Shown here: piece after piece, positions 28,057 to 37,327 of the stretch
How the letters are laid out: each line of letters starts with the position of its first letter
Position numbering within the stretch: position 1 is the first letter of the stretch
Source: Theocolax elegans
Lineage: Eukaryota; Arthropoda; Insecta; Hymenoptera; Cerocephalidae
Direction of reading: 5' to 3'
NCBI GenBank assembly: GCA_026168455.1
Contig: CM047429.1
Coordinates: 36,626,066 to 36,690,065, forward strand
Length of the DNA stretch: 64,000 nucleotides
Notes under the pieces: generated by a model
Told to the model about the DNA's origin: nothing
The model's input: only the letters and a program-made list of their open reading frames with translations
Databases searched by the model: none
Program-made: the position numbers and the translations under genes

Positions 28057-28529
28057 TTAAATATAGGTAAAATAGGTATGTAGGTCCTTAAGAGATGTAT
28101 TAGCGCAGCCTGGATGAATTATTTAATTATTTCGAATTATAACAATGAGGCTATCATTGCACAAGTGTGATTCAATAAATACTACATTTGCCTAGTTATA
28201 AAAGATTAAATATTTTATTTATAACAATAAAAACCTCCGATAATTCTCGTGTAAATAAGAACATGTTAAATTTAACTCTAATAGTGTTACTTTTCTTACT
28301 CTACCTTTAGAGTTAATTTTTAACTCTATCACTTAGAGTAGTTAATTAATTTAACTCGAATTCAACTATTAAGAACTGTTCTGTAGAGTTTGGCGACTCT
28401 GGCTTCTGTAATTTTGATAATTTATAGAATTACTGTCCTACGTAATTTATATCTAATTTATGAAAAAGAATGACGATTGTTGCCCCATAAAGTATAAGTC
28501 GTACTTGTGTTCTCATATAAAGAGTTAAT

Positions 28530-28619
28530 TCTATATTCATGTTTATTTTAATTATGTTTCTTGTTTATTATTAACCAATAATTGTCGAAAATTATTGTTT
28601 ACCCATTTTATATTCTTGT
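28530..28619 (+). repeat. Direct repeat, copy 2 of 2
   Basis: Second copy of the repeat at 27966-28056, in the same orientation. Confidence 0.8.
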
Positions 28620-29259
28620 AGAATAAAAGTTTCATTTTAAATTTCATTAGCTAAGTAACTAAACTATCCATACCATTGTACTGTATTGATAGGTATTGTA
28701 CATGATTTAACGTAATGTATTTAAATACATTTAAAGTAGGAAGACCAAGTGCCTTACGAAATACGTAATGTTGGCGACTTGTACATATGCGAATAAACGA
28801 TAGACTCCGCTAGGAGGTACGTGCACAGATAAACTCTAATTTTGTAATTGTTATATATTTTAAATGTTTATTAATAATATGCCTTTACCCCGTCCTGAAG
28901 CTGTCAATAATTTAAATAATTGTAATCAAAGATTTATTGCACCCAACATTGTGTGTCGGCACAATACAATGTATTTGAAAGAATAGGCGGTGCGAGCTGC
29001 AGACGGCCCGAATCAAAGCTCGCACCTCCTATAGATTCCGTCGCTTTAGACTGAGAGAGGTTATAATTGAATTCTTATTTTTCAAATATATAAAATATTT
29101 TAACAGAAATTCAAATTTTGTATATGTTGTACATTTTAAATGTTTATTGATATAATATGCCTCTACACCGTCCTCAAGCTGTCAATAATTTAAATAATTG
29201 TAATAAAAAATTTATTGCACCCAACATTGAGTGTCGGTATGATACAATGTATTTGAAAG

Positions 29260-29311
29260 TATAGGAGGTGCGAGCTGCAGACGGCCCGAGTCGGTGCTCG
29301 CACCTCCTATA
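29260..29311. repeat. Palindrome of satellite 2 (representative copy)
   Basis: Left arm tataggaggtgcgagc (29260-29275) and right arm gctcgcacctcctata (29296-29311) are perfect 16-bp reverse complements around a 20-bp loop. The loop itself can pair gac with gtc. The same structure is present in nearly every unit of satellite 2 and could form a cruciform or an RNA hairpin. The loop contains a CTGCAG word. Confidence 0.95.
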
Positions 29312-29685
29312 GAATCCAACGCTATAGACTAAGAGAGGTTATGATTGAATTCGTATTTTTCAAATGTTATCGATATTATAACATAAACTCTAATTTTGTA
29401 CATATTATACACTTCGAAATGTTAATTATTAATATGCCTCTACCCCATCCTCAAGCTGTCAGTAATTTAAATAATTGTAATTAAAGATTTTTTGCACCCA
29501 ACATTGAGAGTCGGCAAAATACAATGTATTTGAAAGTATAGGAGGTGCGAGCTGCAGACGGCCCGAGTCGGTGCTCGCACCTCCTATAGAATCCAACGCT
29601 ATAGACAGAGAGGTTATGATTGAATTCGTATTTTTCAAATGTTATCGATATTATAACATAAACTTTAATTTTGTACATATTATAC

Positions 29686-29800
29686 ACTTCAAATGTTAAT
29701 TATAATATGCCTCTACCCCACCCTCAAGCTTTCAGTAATATACACTTCAAATGTTAATTATTAATATGCCTCTACCCCACCCTCAAGCTTTCAGTAATTT
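29686..29800. repeat. Internal partial duplication within a satellite 2 unit
   Basis: The stretch tacacttcaaatgttaatta through caagctttcagtaat occurs twice in direct succession, lengthening this unit by about 55 bp and giving ~330-bp rather than 275-bp spacing between neighbouring palindromes. Confidence 0.85.
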
Positions 29801-30276
29801 AAATAATTGTAATTAAAGATTTATTGCACCCAACATTGAGAGTCGGCAAAATAAAATGTATTTGAAAGTACAGGAGGTGCGAGCTGCAGACGGCCCGAGT
29901 CGGTGCTCGCACCTCCTATAGAATCCAACGCTATAGACTGAGAGAGGTTATGATTGAATTCGAATTTCAAATGTTATCGATATTATAACATAAACTCTAA
30001 TTTTGTAATTGTTATACATTTTAAATATTTATTGATTGTATGCCTCTACCCCGTTCTCAAGCTGTCGATAATAAAATAATTGTAATTAAACAAATATTGC
30101 ACCAATGTTTTTGAAAGTATAGGAGGTGCGAGCTGCAGACGGTCGATTCGGTGCTCGCACCTCCTATAGACTCCGTCGCATTAGACTGAGAGAGGTTATG
30201 TTTCCTTTCGTATTTTTCAAACGTTAACGCTAATTTAACAAAAACCCTAATTTTGTAATATTTATACATTTTAAAT

Positions 30277-30280
30277 GTTT
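30277..30280. other. Target-site duplication, left copy (gttt)
   Basis: gttt directly before the TG of the 3' LTR; the matching copy follows the CA of the other LTR at 37374-37377. Uninterrupted satellite 2 units read atgtttattgataatatg here, confirming a clean insertion. Confidence 0.9.
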
Positions 30281-30569
30281 TGTCGTAAGCCGGCGCGTCG
30301 GGTGACGCTGGTGAGTCCGGTGTCGACGGTATGTCGGCCAGTAAGGCCGAGTAGATGCTGGTCCGCTGCGCCGCTGTCGTTGTGGCTTCTGCGTTGGCTG
30401 AGGGAGGACACAGCACTAACCCCTCAACTAGCTCTCTACGAGCCTGGCCCTGGCCTCGAGAAACTCGTGGCCAGAGTCGGACGGTCGGATGACCGCCGGT
30501 GAGCCCCGCTCACTTTATGAAGTTCTTGGTAGGGTTGGTCAAGATGGACCAACCCAGGCGCGAGCCGCT

Positions 30570-31064
30570 CTAACGGCGAGGTGTCCTCGGAGGAAGCGGG
30601 AGGCGCCTTGTAGGTGGCAGGATGATGTCGGCGACCACTCGAGGCTTAATCGTGGCTGCTGCCCGCTGAGTAGATGGAGGTTTCGGGGCTGCCGGAGTTG
30701 GTGGTCGTCTCGGCCGAGTCGGTTTGCGTTGGACTGCCTCTAACGGTGTGGCTGCTACGGTGGGAACACGCCTAGGTGGAGGTGGCGGCTCTGCTCGGAT
30801 CCTCGGAGTCCCTGGAGGTGGTAGATCCAACCGCACCGTCCGTTGTACGCCGTTGTCCACCAGCCAACCTTTGAGAGGAGTGAGTCGGGGTAGCGGTTGC
30901 TCCGTCTGGGTGCTGATGCTGCTGACGGTTTGGGTGGCCTGGTCCTTCTTGATGATGGTCTGGGCAGCGGCGGTCTGATTCCGGTACTCCAAGGTGATCC
31001 GGGCGGCGTAGTCTTGAGCGAGGGAGAGCCCAATGTAGTCGCTCTCGGTGAGTTCGTATGGCAT
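30570..31064 (-). CDS. 164-codon ORF inside the 3' LTR (copy of the 5' LTR frame)
   Basis: Same frame as at 36562-37056 with one amino-acid difference. In this copy it lies downstream of the probable poly(A) signal and would not normally be in the transcript; it exists because LTRs are copied together. Confidence 0.35.
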   Translation of the reverse strand: MPYELTESDYIGLSLAQDYAARITLEYRNQTAAAQTIIKKDQATQTVSSISTQTEQPLPRLTPLKGWLVDNGVQRTVRLDLPPPGTPRIRAEPPPPPRRVPTVAATPLEAVQRKPTRPRRPPTPAAPKPPSTQRAAATIKPRVVADIILPPTRRLPLPPRTPRR

Positions 31065-31128
31065 GGATGGGATGGAAGAAAGGTGCTAATAATTACGATC
31101 AGCAAATGATCTTTAATTAAAATTCGCC

Positions 31129-31134
31129 TTTATT
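31129..31134 (-). terminator. Candidate polyadenylation signal in the 3' LTR
   Basis: AATAAA on the minus strand, the only such hexamer I noted in the LTR; identical copy at 37121-37126 in the 5' LTR. Its use would set the R/U5 border near 31110. Confidence 0.5.
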
Positions 31135-31381
31135 CAAGAACTGTAGAGAAGGTACAGTATTTATCCCGAAAGGTGGGATACTCCCGCAATGGGAGAAGGT
31201 GAGCTGCTGTACGCTCGAACTGGCCTATACTTATAACGGCGCTCGCTTATCTCGATAACGGGAACGGCGCGATAAGGGGGTAGCCACCTTACGGCCGTTA
31301 TCGGTACTAATTACTATGTATAAGCTATATATATAAAGGCCGTGCGGTTCACGCCTATTAATAGTACGCTTGCGTATAACA

Positions 31382-31396
31382 AATCCCCCCCGTTTA
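31382..31396 (-). promoter_or_regulatory. Polypurine tract
   Basis: On the minus strand aaacGGGGGGGATT sits directly before the TG of the 3' LTR, the expected position for the primer of plus-strand cDNA synthesis. Confidence 0.85.
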
Positions 31397-31531
31397 GAAG
31401 GCGGGAGAGCACGGTCTCTTTTAATTATAATCTAAGGTTTTTTTACAATATTTTACAAATTATTTCGCAGAAAACTAAATCCTAATCTAATACAATATAT
31501 ATTTATTCCTATCTAACCTAAAATCTTAAAT

Positions 31532-34500
31532 CTAACGCTTTGAATTGTCTTTAAATTTTCTCCTGTATTTTCGCACAGGTTTTGCGACACTGTCACTTTT
31601 CCTTTTTCGCAGGTAATACTGATGTGTCGAAGAGTAGCGGTCTGGCTGACTGGCTGAATCATTGATGTCGTCGGACGATCGATGTGTGTGAGGTTTGATT
31701 TGCGTCTCTGTCGGAGAAGCTGAGTGTTGGTCTGAGGGATCGGAGGTGCCGAGTGGTGTCGGAGACATGGGAGCTGCCCGTTGAGGTTCAATGGGTGGAA
31801 CGGCGTGTTCGCTGTTGCTTGGTTTGGCGTCGCTGGTGCCCTTTGGACTGGCGTAAGGGCCAGTTTTGTCAGGAGAGTTGCTGATCTCCGTGGTTCGGCT
31901 TGTCGTCCGAACGGGGATTGGGCTGACAATCGCGTGGGAGGCTGCTGGCTTCATGTCCTTGATATGAACCTTGGTTGGTTGATTGTCCCGGTTGACTAGG
32001 TAGACCTCGTGTTGCACTCGTGTTATAATGGGGAATGGTCCTTCCCACGGAGAGTGAAAACCTGCATGGAAACCCTCACTGGCTTTGGACAGTGGATGAC
32101 TGCGGAGATACACCAAGTCGTTGGTGTCATAGCCAGGTTGTGTAATATCTTCCTGAGCGTACGTCCGCTGGTAAACTCGTTGGTGAGTTTGGGAGGTTTC
32201 CACACGTTCTTGTGTCGCCGGGGACACAGGCATGGGGGGCTCGAGTTTCCAAACCCCTGGTCGTGGAAGGTCGCGTCCGAGAAGAAGGTAGGATGGGCTA
32301 CATCCCGTGGCTGCATTCCGTCGAGTTCGCATCTGGAATAAAACCTTAGGAAGCTCGTGATCCCATTCCTTGTGAGGTAATCCCTGGAGATGGAGTCGAA
32401 GTCCCTTCTTGATCTCCTGGTTTCGACGTTCAGTTGGATTTGCCTGAGGGTGATAAATGGCTGTAGTCCAGTGCTCGGCTTGCCAAGACTCGCAGGCGCG
32501 TTTCCAAGGGTGACTGATGAACTGGCGACCCTGGTCGGAGAGGATGGCCCTTGGATAACCCCAGCGTGCAAAAACTTCCTCTTCTAATAATTTTATTATC
32601 CGAGGAGCTTCGGATGATCCGAGCGGAAAAGCCTCTACCCATCGAGAGAATAGGTCGGTGACCACCAGGATAAACCGCTTTCTCCTACTGGTGATTGGAT
32701 ACGGCCCCATGAGGTCAACCGCAATGGTTTCCCATGGTTGGGAAGGCTGGTGTGGACGGAGCGTTTTCGGTGTTCTCGGCCCTGAGCTCTTGCAGGTGTT
32801 GCACAGCAAACATCTCCGTACATGGTCGCGCACATCCTTTCGCATCTCGGGCCAACTGTAGGTCGTTTTGATGCAGCGGAGGGTCTCGTCAACGCCTGGA
32901 TGTCCGGCGGATTTTGAGTCGTGGTACTCGTGGAGAATCCGCGGCGTGATGCTCAGCGGGACAGATATCCTCCAGGACTCCTTAGGAGTTTCGCGATGCC
33001 AGAGGATGCCATTATGGAGACAGTGCAAATCCGTTGGAGTTGGTTCTTCGGTGAGTCGTGAGACTATCTCGTTGCAGACGGGATCCTTCTGTTGGGCGGC
33101 AACGATTAGGTCGGACAGGGGCATCAGTTGTTCACTGATGGAGCAAATGGCGTGATCTCCTGGACCTTCGTAGATGGCTGGTTCAGGAGGCAAGAGCCGT
33201 TCTTCGTCGTCGAGAAGGCCATGTTCGCCCTCCGGGTTTCTGGACAGGAAGTCAGCCAGCTGGTTTTCTTTCCCTGGACAGTGCTCGATGGTAGGATTGT
33301 ACTCCTGGAGTAGTAATGCCCATCTCCGAAGTTTGTCTCGGGTGTCTTTGAAGCGTTGCAACCAGATGAGACCCTTGTTGTCTGTCCTTAGTGTGAAAGC
33401 TTTGTCCTCGAGCAGGTGTCGGTACTTCTTCACAGCCCAAACCATAGCTAGGCACTCCTGCTCGTTGCTATGATATCGTGATTCGGTAGGAGAAAACTTG
33501 GCGCTAGCGTAGCTGATAATGTGTCGTTCTCCGTTTGGTCTCAGTTGGTAAAGTACGGCACCCATCCCTCTAGCACTCGCATCCGTCTGGAGGTAATACG
33601 GCCAGTCTGGGTGTGGCCGGGATAAAGCCAGAGGTTGCCGGAAAGCCTGCTTGACTCTGTCGAATGCGGCTTGAGCTTCCGATGACCATCGAAAGGGAGA
33701 CTTTTTACTTGTTAAGTCCGTGAGAGATGCTGTTAGCTCCGCGTATCCAGGTACGTACTCATGTAGCCAGGCACAGGTTCCCAAGAAGGATTGGAGCTTC
33801 TTCCTGGTGATTGGTACCGGAAACTTAAGGATGTCCTGTATGTTGGAGGGGTTGGCTTTGTTTCCCTCGACTGTCACGATGTGTCCCAAATATTTGAGGT
33901 TGGTCACGGCAAAATGACATTTCTCGAGCGTCACTGTAAGTCCGTGCAAGTGGAGCCTCTCAAGGATCATCGCCAAGTGCAATAAATGTTCCTCGAGATC
34001 GCGGGAAAAGATGATAATATCGTCCAGGTAGACGACGCAGAATTTTCCAATGTAGCCAGTCAGCACCTGTTGGCTCATCGTTCGTTGGAAAGTACCGGGA
34101 GCCCCCTTTAATCCGAACGGCATGACTCGAAACTGGTAACATCCTCCGGAAGGCGTCGTGAAGGCGGTGTACTTCTTGGAATCCGTTGCCATAGGTATTT
34201 GCCAATATCCACTCTTTAGATCGAGCGAGGAGAATATCTGAGCTTGTCCTAAGTCCTTCAAAGCGTCGGATATCCTTGGGATAGGCTGTGCGGAGTCTTC
34301 GGTGATATCGTTCAGTCGACGATAGTCCACGCAGAACCGGGGTTTACCATCCTTCTTTTTCGCCAACACAATTGGAGAGCAGTAAGGCGAACAGGTCGGT
34401 TCTATTATTCCTTCTGCCAGCATCTCCTGAGTTTGCTCCTCGATGATTTGCAGCTTCTCCTTTGAGCAGCGGTATGGAGGTAGACGGAAAGTCTGGGTCG

Positions 34501-35212
34501 AAGTGAGGCGTATTTCATGGACGGCACTGTTGGTTTGGGCGAGGCGACCCCCTGGATGAGAGAACACGCCGCTGTGTTCTTTCAGGACCTGGTGCAATCG
34601 TTCTGCTTCCTCTCCCTGTAGACCATGAACGACCTTTGTCCAAGGTAGAGGTATGTCTCTCTCCTTCGTGTGCGGACGATTAACTAATGGTATCGTCACT
34701 CGTGTACGGCTTCCGAGGTACAACACGTGCCGAGTAAAATCCAGAATACCCTTCTCGGAAATTAACCAGGGTAATCCCAGGATCAGTGGATGGCGCAGTT
34801 CCGAGGAGACGTGTGCGGATAATCGGAACTCTCTATCCATGACGGAGATTGTGAGGTCCGTCTGTCCGAATGCCTGGAGATGGTTTCCCTCCGCTGCCAA
34901 ATGGAAAGTGACGGGATTGTTGGTCACTTGTTGAGAATCCAGCAGGTGTGATCCGCTGACGAGGTTGGCTGTAGATCCAGGATCAACCAGGGCGAGGACT
35001 TCTTTCCCGTTGAGTACGACACGGATAGTTGGTTGAGCCGTCGCATGTGAAAAAATATTATTTATTTCCGGCTTGCTGCAGGATTGGCGTCGGTTGCCGG
35101 CCTTTCCGTCGCCTGTCTCCAGTTTTCCGAAACCACCGTTTCCCGTGGTTTCTGTCGACGGGCATACACCGGGCAGTCTCGGTGGAGATGTCGTTCGGGG
35201 CAGTACCAACAC
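31532..35212 (-). CDS. pol: Pol polyprotein of the Gypsy element (1226 aa)
   Basis: Carries all enzymes for replication and insertion. In order: aspartic protease (DPGS at 77-80, with ILGLPWL near 144-150); reverse transcriptase (about 240-430, LDLKSGYWQI and active-site YLDD at 395-398); RNase H (D544, E586, D611 and D654 as likely metal ligands); integrase with a zinc-binding H764, H771, C801, C804 and a D833, D893, E928 triad (D35E spacing); and a C-terminal GPF/Y-type segment around 1058. The order RT-RNase H-integrase defines Ty3/Gypsy. Pol is in the -1 frame relative to gag, so it is probably made as a Gag-Pol fusion by -1 frameshifting rather than from its first ATG. No stop or frameshift interrupts it. 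The protease motif has P where DSG or DTG is more usual. Confidence 0.97.
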   Translation of the reverse strand: MLVLPRTTSPPRLPGVCPSTETTGNGGFGKLETGDGKAGNRRQSCSKPEINNIFSHATAQPTIRVVLNGKEVLALVDPGSTANLVSGSHLLDSQQVTNNPVTFHLAAEGNHLQAFGQTDLTISVMDREFRLSAHVSSELRHPLILGLPWLISEKGILDFTRHVLYLGSRTRVTIPLVNRPHTKERDIPLPWTKVVHGLQGEEAERLHQVLKEHSGVFSHPGGRLAQTNSAVHEIRLTSTQTFRLPPYRCSKEKLQIIEEQTQEMLAEGIIEPTCSPYCSPIVLAKKKDGKPRFCVDYRRLNDITEDSAQPIPRISDALKDLGQAQIFSSLDLKSGYWQIPMATDSKKYTAFTTPSGGCYQFRVMPFGLKGAPGTFQRTMSQQVLTGYIGKFCVVYLDDIIIFSRDLEEHLLHLAMILERLHLHGLTVTLEKCHFAVTNLKYLGHIVTVEGNKANPSNIQDILKFPVPITRKKLQSFLGTCAWLHEYVPGYAELTASLTDLTSKKSPFRWSSEAQAAFDRVKQAFRQPLALSRPHPDWPYYLQTDASARGMGAVLYQLRPNGERHIISYASAKFSPTESRYHSNEQECLAMVWAVKKYRHLLEDKAFTLRTDNKGLIWLQRFKDTRDKLRRWALLLQEYNPTIEHCPGKENQLADFLSRNPEGEHGLLDDEERLLPPEPAIYEGPGDHAICSISEQLMPLSDLIVAAQQKDPVCNEIVSRLTEEPTPTDLHCLHNGILWHRETPKESWRISVPLSITPRILHEYHDSKSAGHPGVDETLRCIKTTYSWPEMRKDVRDHVRRCLLCNTCKSSGPRTPKTLRPHQPSQPWETIAVDLMGPYPITSRRKRFILVVTDLFSRWVEAFPLGSSEAPRIIKLLEEEVFARWGYPRAILSDQGRQFISHPWKRACESWQAEHWTTAIYHPQANPTERRNQEIKKGLRLHLQGLPHKEWDHELPKVLFQMRTRRNAATGCSPSYLLLGRDLPRPGVWKLEPPMPVSPATQERVETSQTHQRVYQRTYAQEDITQPGYDTNDLVYLRSHPLSKASEGFHAGFHSPWEGPFPIITRVQHEVYLVNRDNQPTKVHIKDMKPAASHAIVSPIPVRTTSRTTEISNSPDKTGPYASPKGTSDAKPSNSEHAVPPIEPQRAAPMSPTPLGTSDPSDQHSASPTETQIKPHTHRSSDDINDSASQPDRYSSTHQYYLRKRKSDSVAKPVRKYRRKFKDNSKR

Positions 35213-36177
35213 TGGGGAAGCCCTGATGTCCTAGGGGAACGGTTGGTTGACTTGTGTGCCTTCCTCTCGTCCGAATTTCCAGCCTTCCGTCGACTGACCT
35301 CCTCCTCGGCTTCGTCTTGCTCGGATGCCACTGCCTTACTCAATAAGTCTGCGAACGTGTTTATGGCTGCGGGCCGGAGAACTTTCTTTAAAGCTGGTCG
35401 CAGGAGCTCGAGCATGGCTTGGACCCGCACAGCTTCGGGCACATCGGGTTGAATCCGCTGGAACAGGAGATATTTCTCGCGCAGAAAGGTGCCGACCATT
35501 TCCTTGTCTCCCTGGTGTTTGGAGTAAAGAGATGCCATAAGGGTGCTCTTCACTGTGGAGTTGTCGAACCGGGTCAGAAAGAGGTCACGGAACTGCTGCC
35601 ACTCGAAGTCCAGGTCTCGATAACATTGCCACCATCTCTCGGCTTCTCCTTTGAGACCGCTCTCGGCCGTCCGCGTTCTTTGCTCCTCGGGAATACGATT
35701 GGCTCTCGCATATTCCTCGATCCGCTGCAGGAAACGTGGTGGGTCTTCGTGGGCAAGTCCTCTAAACTCTGGAACGGGTGGTCGTGTAGCAGTCAGTGCC
35801 TGTAGGAGAGCACTCCAGTCTGCAAACGCAGGAGGTACGGCTGCATTTGCTCCGTTCGCTGGAGGATCGGCCATGTCGATTCCGGGTACTTCCGTAGGGT
35901 ATACGGGAACAGCAACGACAGGTAGAGCAGCGGTGATTGGCTCTTGACGGTGTGTCGTAGACTCGTCCCTCGGTATGGGGGCTGTGGTAGACGGCGTGTC
36001 CTGTGAAGTGGAGGCAGCTGTTGGTTTCAAGTCCGGGGTCTGCAAATCAGTGCGGACGGCAGTTGTCCGTTTATTCTTGGGCGCCACTGGGTGTTTTTCT
36101 ACTCCCAGAAGTAGTGTAGGCTGCTGCGATCTGGTCTGCGGTCGCTGCGAGGTTGGTGTTTGCCTTGACATAGGCAA
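35062..36177 (-). CDS. gag: Gag polyprotein of the Gypsy element (371 aa)
   Basis: Structural protein that would form the retrotransposon's cytoplasmic particle and package its RNA. Residues 1-120 are low-complexity, rich in P, T and A. Residues about 140-260 resemble the retrotransposon Gag capsid region (FLQRIEEYARAN, GEAERWWQ, FRDLFLTRF). A single zinc knuckle lies at C323, C326, H330 and C335, with spacing CX2CX3HX4C, one residue shorter than the usual CX2CX4HX4C. It starts at an ATG 76 nt inside the primer site and overlaps pol by 151 nt in a different frame. The frame is intact. Identification rests on position, capsid-like segment and knuckle. Confidence 0.92.
   Translation of the reverse strand: MPMSRQTPTSQRPQTRSQQPTLLLGVEKHPVAPKNKRTTAVRTDLQTPDLKPTAASTSQDTPSTTAPIPRDESTTHRQEPITAALPVVAVPVYPTEVPGIDMADPPANGANAAVPPAFADWSALLQALTATRPPVPEFRGLAHEDPPRFLQRIEEYARANRIPEEQRTRTAESGLKGEAERWWQCYRDLDFEWQQFRDLFLTRFDNSTVKSTLMASLYSKHQGDKEMVGTFLREKYLLFQRIQPDVPEAVRVQAMLELLRPALKKVLRPAAINTFADLLSKAVASEQDEAEEEVSRRKAGNSDERKAHKSTNRSPRTSGLPQCWYCPERHLHRDCPVYARRQKPRETVVSENWRQATERPATDANPAASRK
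35122..35128 (-). promoter_or_regulatory. Possible gag-pol -1 frameshift site
   Basis: Within the gag/pol overlap the gag frame reads GAA AAC preceded by G, so slippage by one base would place tRNAs on GGA AAA and enter pol. The P-site re-pairing is imperfect. A classical GGGAAAC heptamer just upstream (about 35140) is in the wrong phase. Candidate only; a frameshift somewhere in 35062-35212 is likely from the frame geometry. Confidence 0.25.
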
Positions 36178-36252
36178 TTACATCGGTCCGGCTAGTGATC
36201 AGCTCGGCGTGGATCCCTCCGGCTCCTACCGAAGAAGACAGATGATGTCTGT

Positions 36253-36270
36253 GCCCCACGTTGGGCGCCA
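36253..36270 (-). promoter_or_regulatory. Primer binding site, tRNA-Lys(CUU)
   Basis: The minus strand reads TGGCGCCCAACGTGGGGC, two bases inside the 5' LTR. From established knowledge this is exactly complementary to the 18 3'-terminal nucleotides of insect tRNA-Lys(CUU) including CCA. It would prime minus-strand cDNA synthesis and fixes the element's orientation. Confidence 0.92.
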
Positions 36271-36561
36271 AATGTCGTAAGCCGGCGCGTCGGGTGACGC
36301 TGGTGAGTCCGGTGTCGACGGTATGTCGGCCAGTAAGGCCGAGTAGATGCTGGTCCGCTGCGCCGCTGTCGTTGTGGCTTCTGCGTTGGCTGAGGGAGGA
36401 CACAGCACTAACCCCTCAACTAGCTCTCTACGAGCCTGGCCCTGGCCTCGAGAAACTCGTGGCCAGAGTCGGACGGTCGGATGACCGCCGGTGAGCCCCG
36501 CTCACTTTATGAAGTTCTTGGTAGGGTTGGTCAAGATGGACCAACCCAGGCGCGAGCCGCT

Positions 36562-37056
36562 CTAACGGCGAGGTGTCCTCGGAGGAAGCGGGAGGCGCCT
36601 TGTAGGTGGCAGGATGATGTCGGCGACCACTCGAGGCTTAATCGTGGCTGCTGCCCGCTGAGTAGATGGAGGTTTCGGGGCTGCCGGAGTTGGTGGTCGT
36701 CTCGGCCGAGTCGGTTTGCGTTGGACTGCCTCTAACGGTGTGGCTGCTACGGTGGGAACACGCCTAGGTGGAGGTGGCGGCTCTGCTCGGATCCTCGGAG
36801 TCCCTGGAGGTGGTAGATCCAACCGCACCGTCCGTTGTACGTCGTTGTCCACCAGCCAACCTTTGAGAGGAGTGAGTCGGGGTAGCGGTTGCTCCGTCTG
36901 GGTGCTGATGCTGCTGACGGTTTGGGTGGCCTGGTCCTTCTTGATGATGGTCTGGGCAGCGGCGGTCTGATTCCGGTACTCCAAGGTGATCCGGGCGGCG
37001 TAGTCTTGAGCGAGGGAGAGCCCAATGTAGTCGCTCTCGGTGAGTTCGTATGGCAT
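36562..37056 (-). CDS. 164-codon ORF inside the 5' LTR (identical frame in the 3' LTR)
   Basis: Open frame with an ATG start lying wholly inside the LTR, downstream of the AATAAA and upstream of the primer site, so it would be in the 5' leader of the genomic transcript. Residues 1-60 are mixed and could fold (ESDYIGLSLAQDYAARIT, then QATQT and STQTE); residues 85-164 are rich in P, R and A. It is in the same frame as gag but separated from it by stops. One of the two LTR differences changes G to D here. No family recognised. It may be a leader ORF, a captured coding segment, or a chance frame in GC-rich DNA. Confidence 0.4.
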   Translation of the reverse strand: MPYELTESDYIGLSLAQDYAARITLEYRNQTAAAQTIIKKDQATQTVSSISTQTEQPLPRLTPLKGWLVDNDVQRTVRLDLPPPGTPRIRAEPPPPPRRVPTVAATPLEAVQRKPTRPRRPPTPAAPKPPSTQRAAATIKPRVVADIILPPTRRLPLPPRTPRR

Positions 37057-37317
37057 GGATGGGATGGAAGAAAGGTGCTAATAATTACGATCAGCAAATG
37101 ATCTTTAATTAAAATTCGCCTTTATTCAAGAACTGTAGAGAAGGTACAGTATTTATCCCGAAAGGTGGGATACTCCCGCAATGGGAGAAGGTGAGCTGCT
37201 GTACGCTCGAACTGGCCTATACTTATAACGGCGCTCGCTTATCACGATAACGGGAACGGCGCGATAAGGGGGTAGCCACCTTACGGCCGTTATCGGTACT
37301 AATTACTATGTATAAGC

Positions 37318-37327
37318 TATATATATA
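37318..37327 (-). promoter_or_regulatory. Candidate TATA box in the 5' LTR
   Basis: Alternating TA run, 46 nt from the LTR start in element sense. Position and composition suit a TATA element, but no initiator could be verified; many Gypsy elements use TATA-less promoters. Confidence 0.4.

Larger units (their letters stand above)
27353..28834. other. AT-rich spacer between the two satellites
   Basis: Mostly A/T sequence without a convincing gene. It contains a short (tacg)n microsatellite at about 27629-27651 and a direct repeat of about 90 bp (27966-28056 and 28530-28619). The 63-codon plus-strand frame at 27604-27795 runs through the microsatellite, has no recognisable motif, and is not called. 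Confidence 0.7.
28835..30280. repeat. Satellite 2, left block: ~275-bp units
   Basis: Five units, recognised by the core ggtgcgagctgcagacgg near 28984, 29265, 29544, 29876 and 30126. Each unit has an AT-rich part (agagaggttatg, cgtatttttcaaatg, aattttgta, atatgcctctacccc, caaagatttattgcaccc) and a GC-rich palindrome. Spacing is about 275 bp except between the third and fourth, where a partial internal duplication at about 29686-29800 lengthens the unit. The block ends where the Gypsy element inserted, after ...ttaaatgttt. Confidence 0.95.
30281..31381 (-). repeat. 3' LTR of the Gypsy element
   Basis: Element-sense end, lying at lower coordinates because the element is on the minus strand. 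Same length as the 5' LTR with two mismatches (near 30850 and 31252). Contains AATAAA on the minus strand at 31129-31134, a plausible polyadenylation signal for the element transcript, and an internal 164-codon frame at 30570-31064. Confidence 0.97.

Noticed and set aside
31382..31531. A possible env gene between pol and the 3' LTR.
   Set aside because: Only 150 bp separate the pol stop from the LTR and contain just the polypurine tract. The 138-codon frame at 31513-31929 overlaps the end of pol in another frame.
30275..36970. Plus-strand ORFs across the Gypsy element, e.g. 30724-30978, 32868-33155, 35419-35805.
   Set aside because: Antisense shadows of gag, pol and the LTR ORF in GC-rich DNA.
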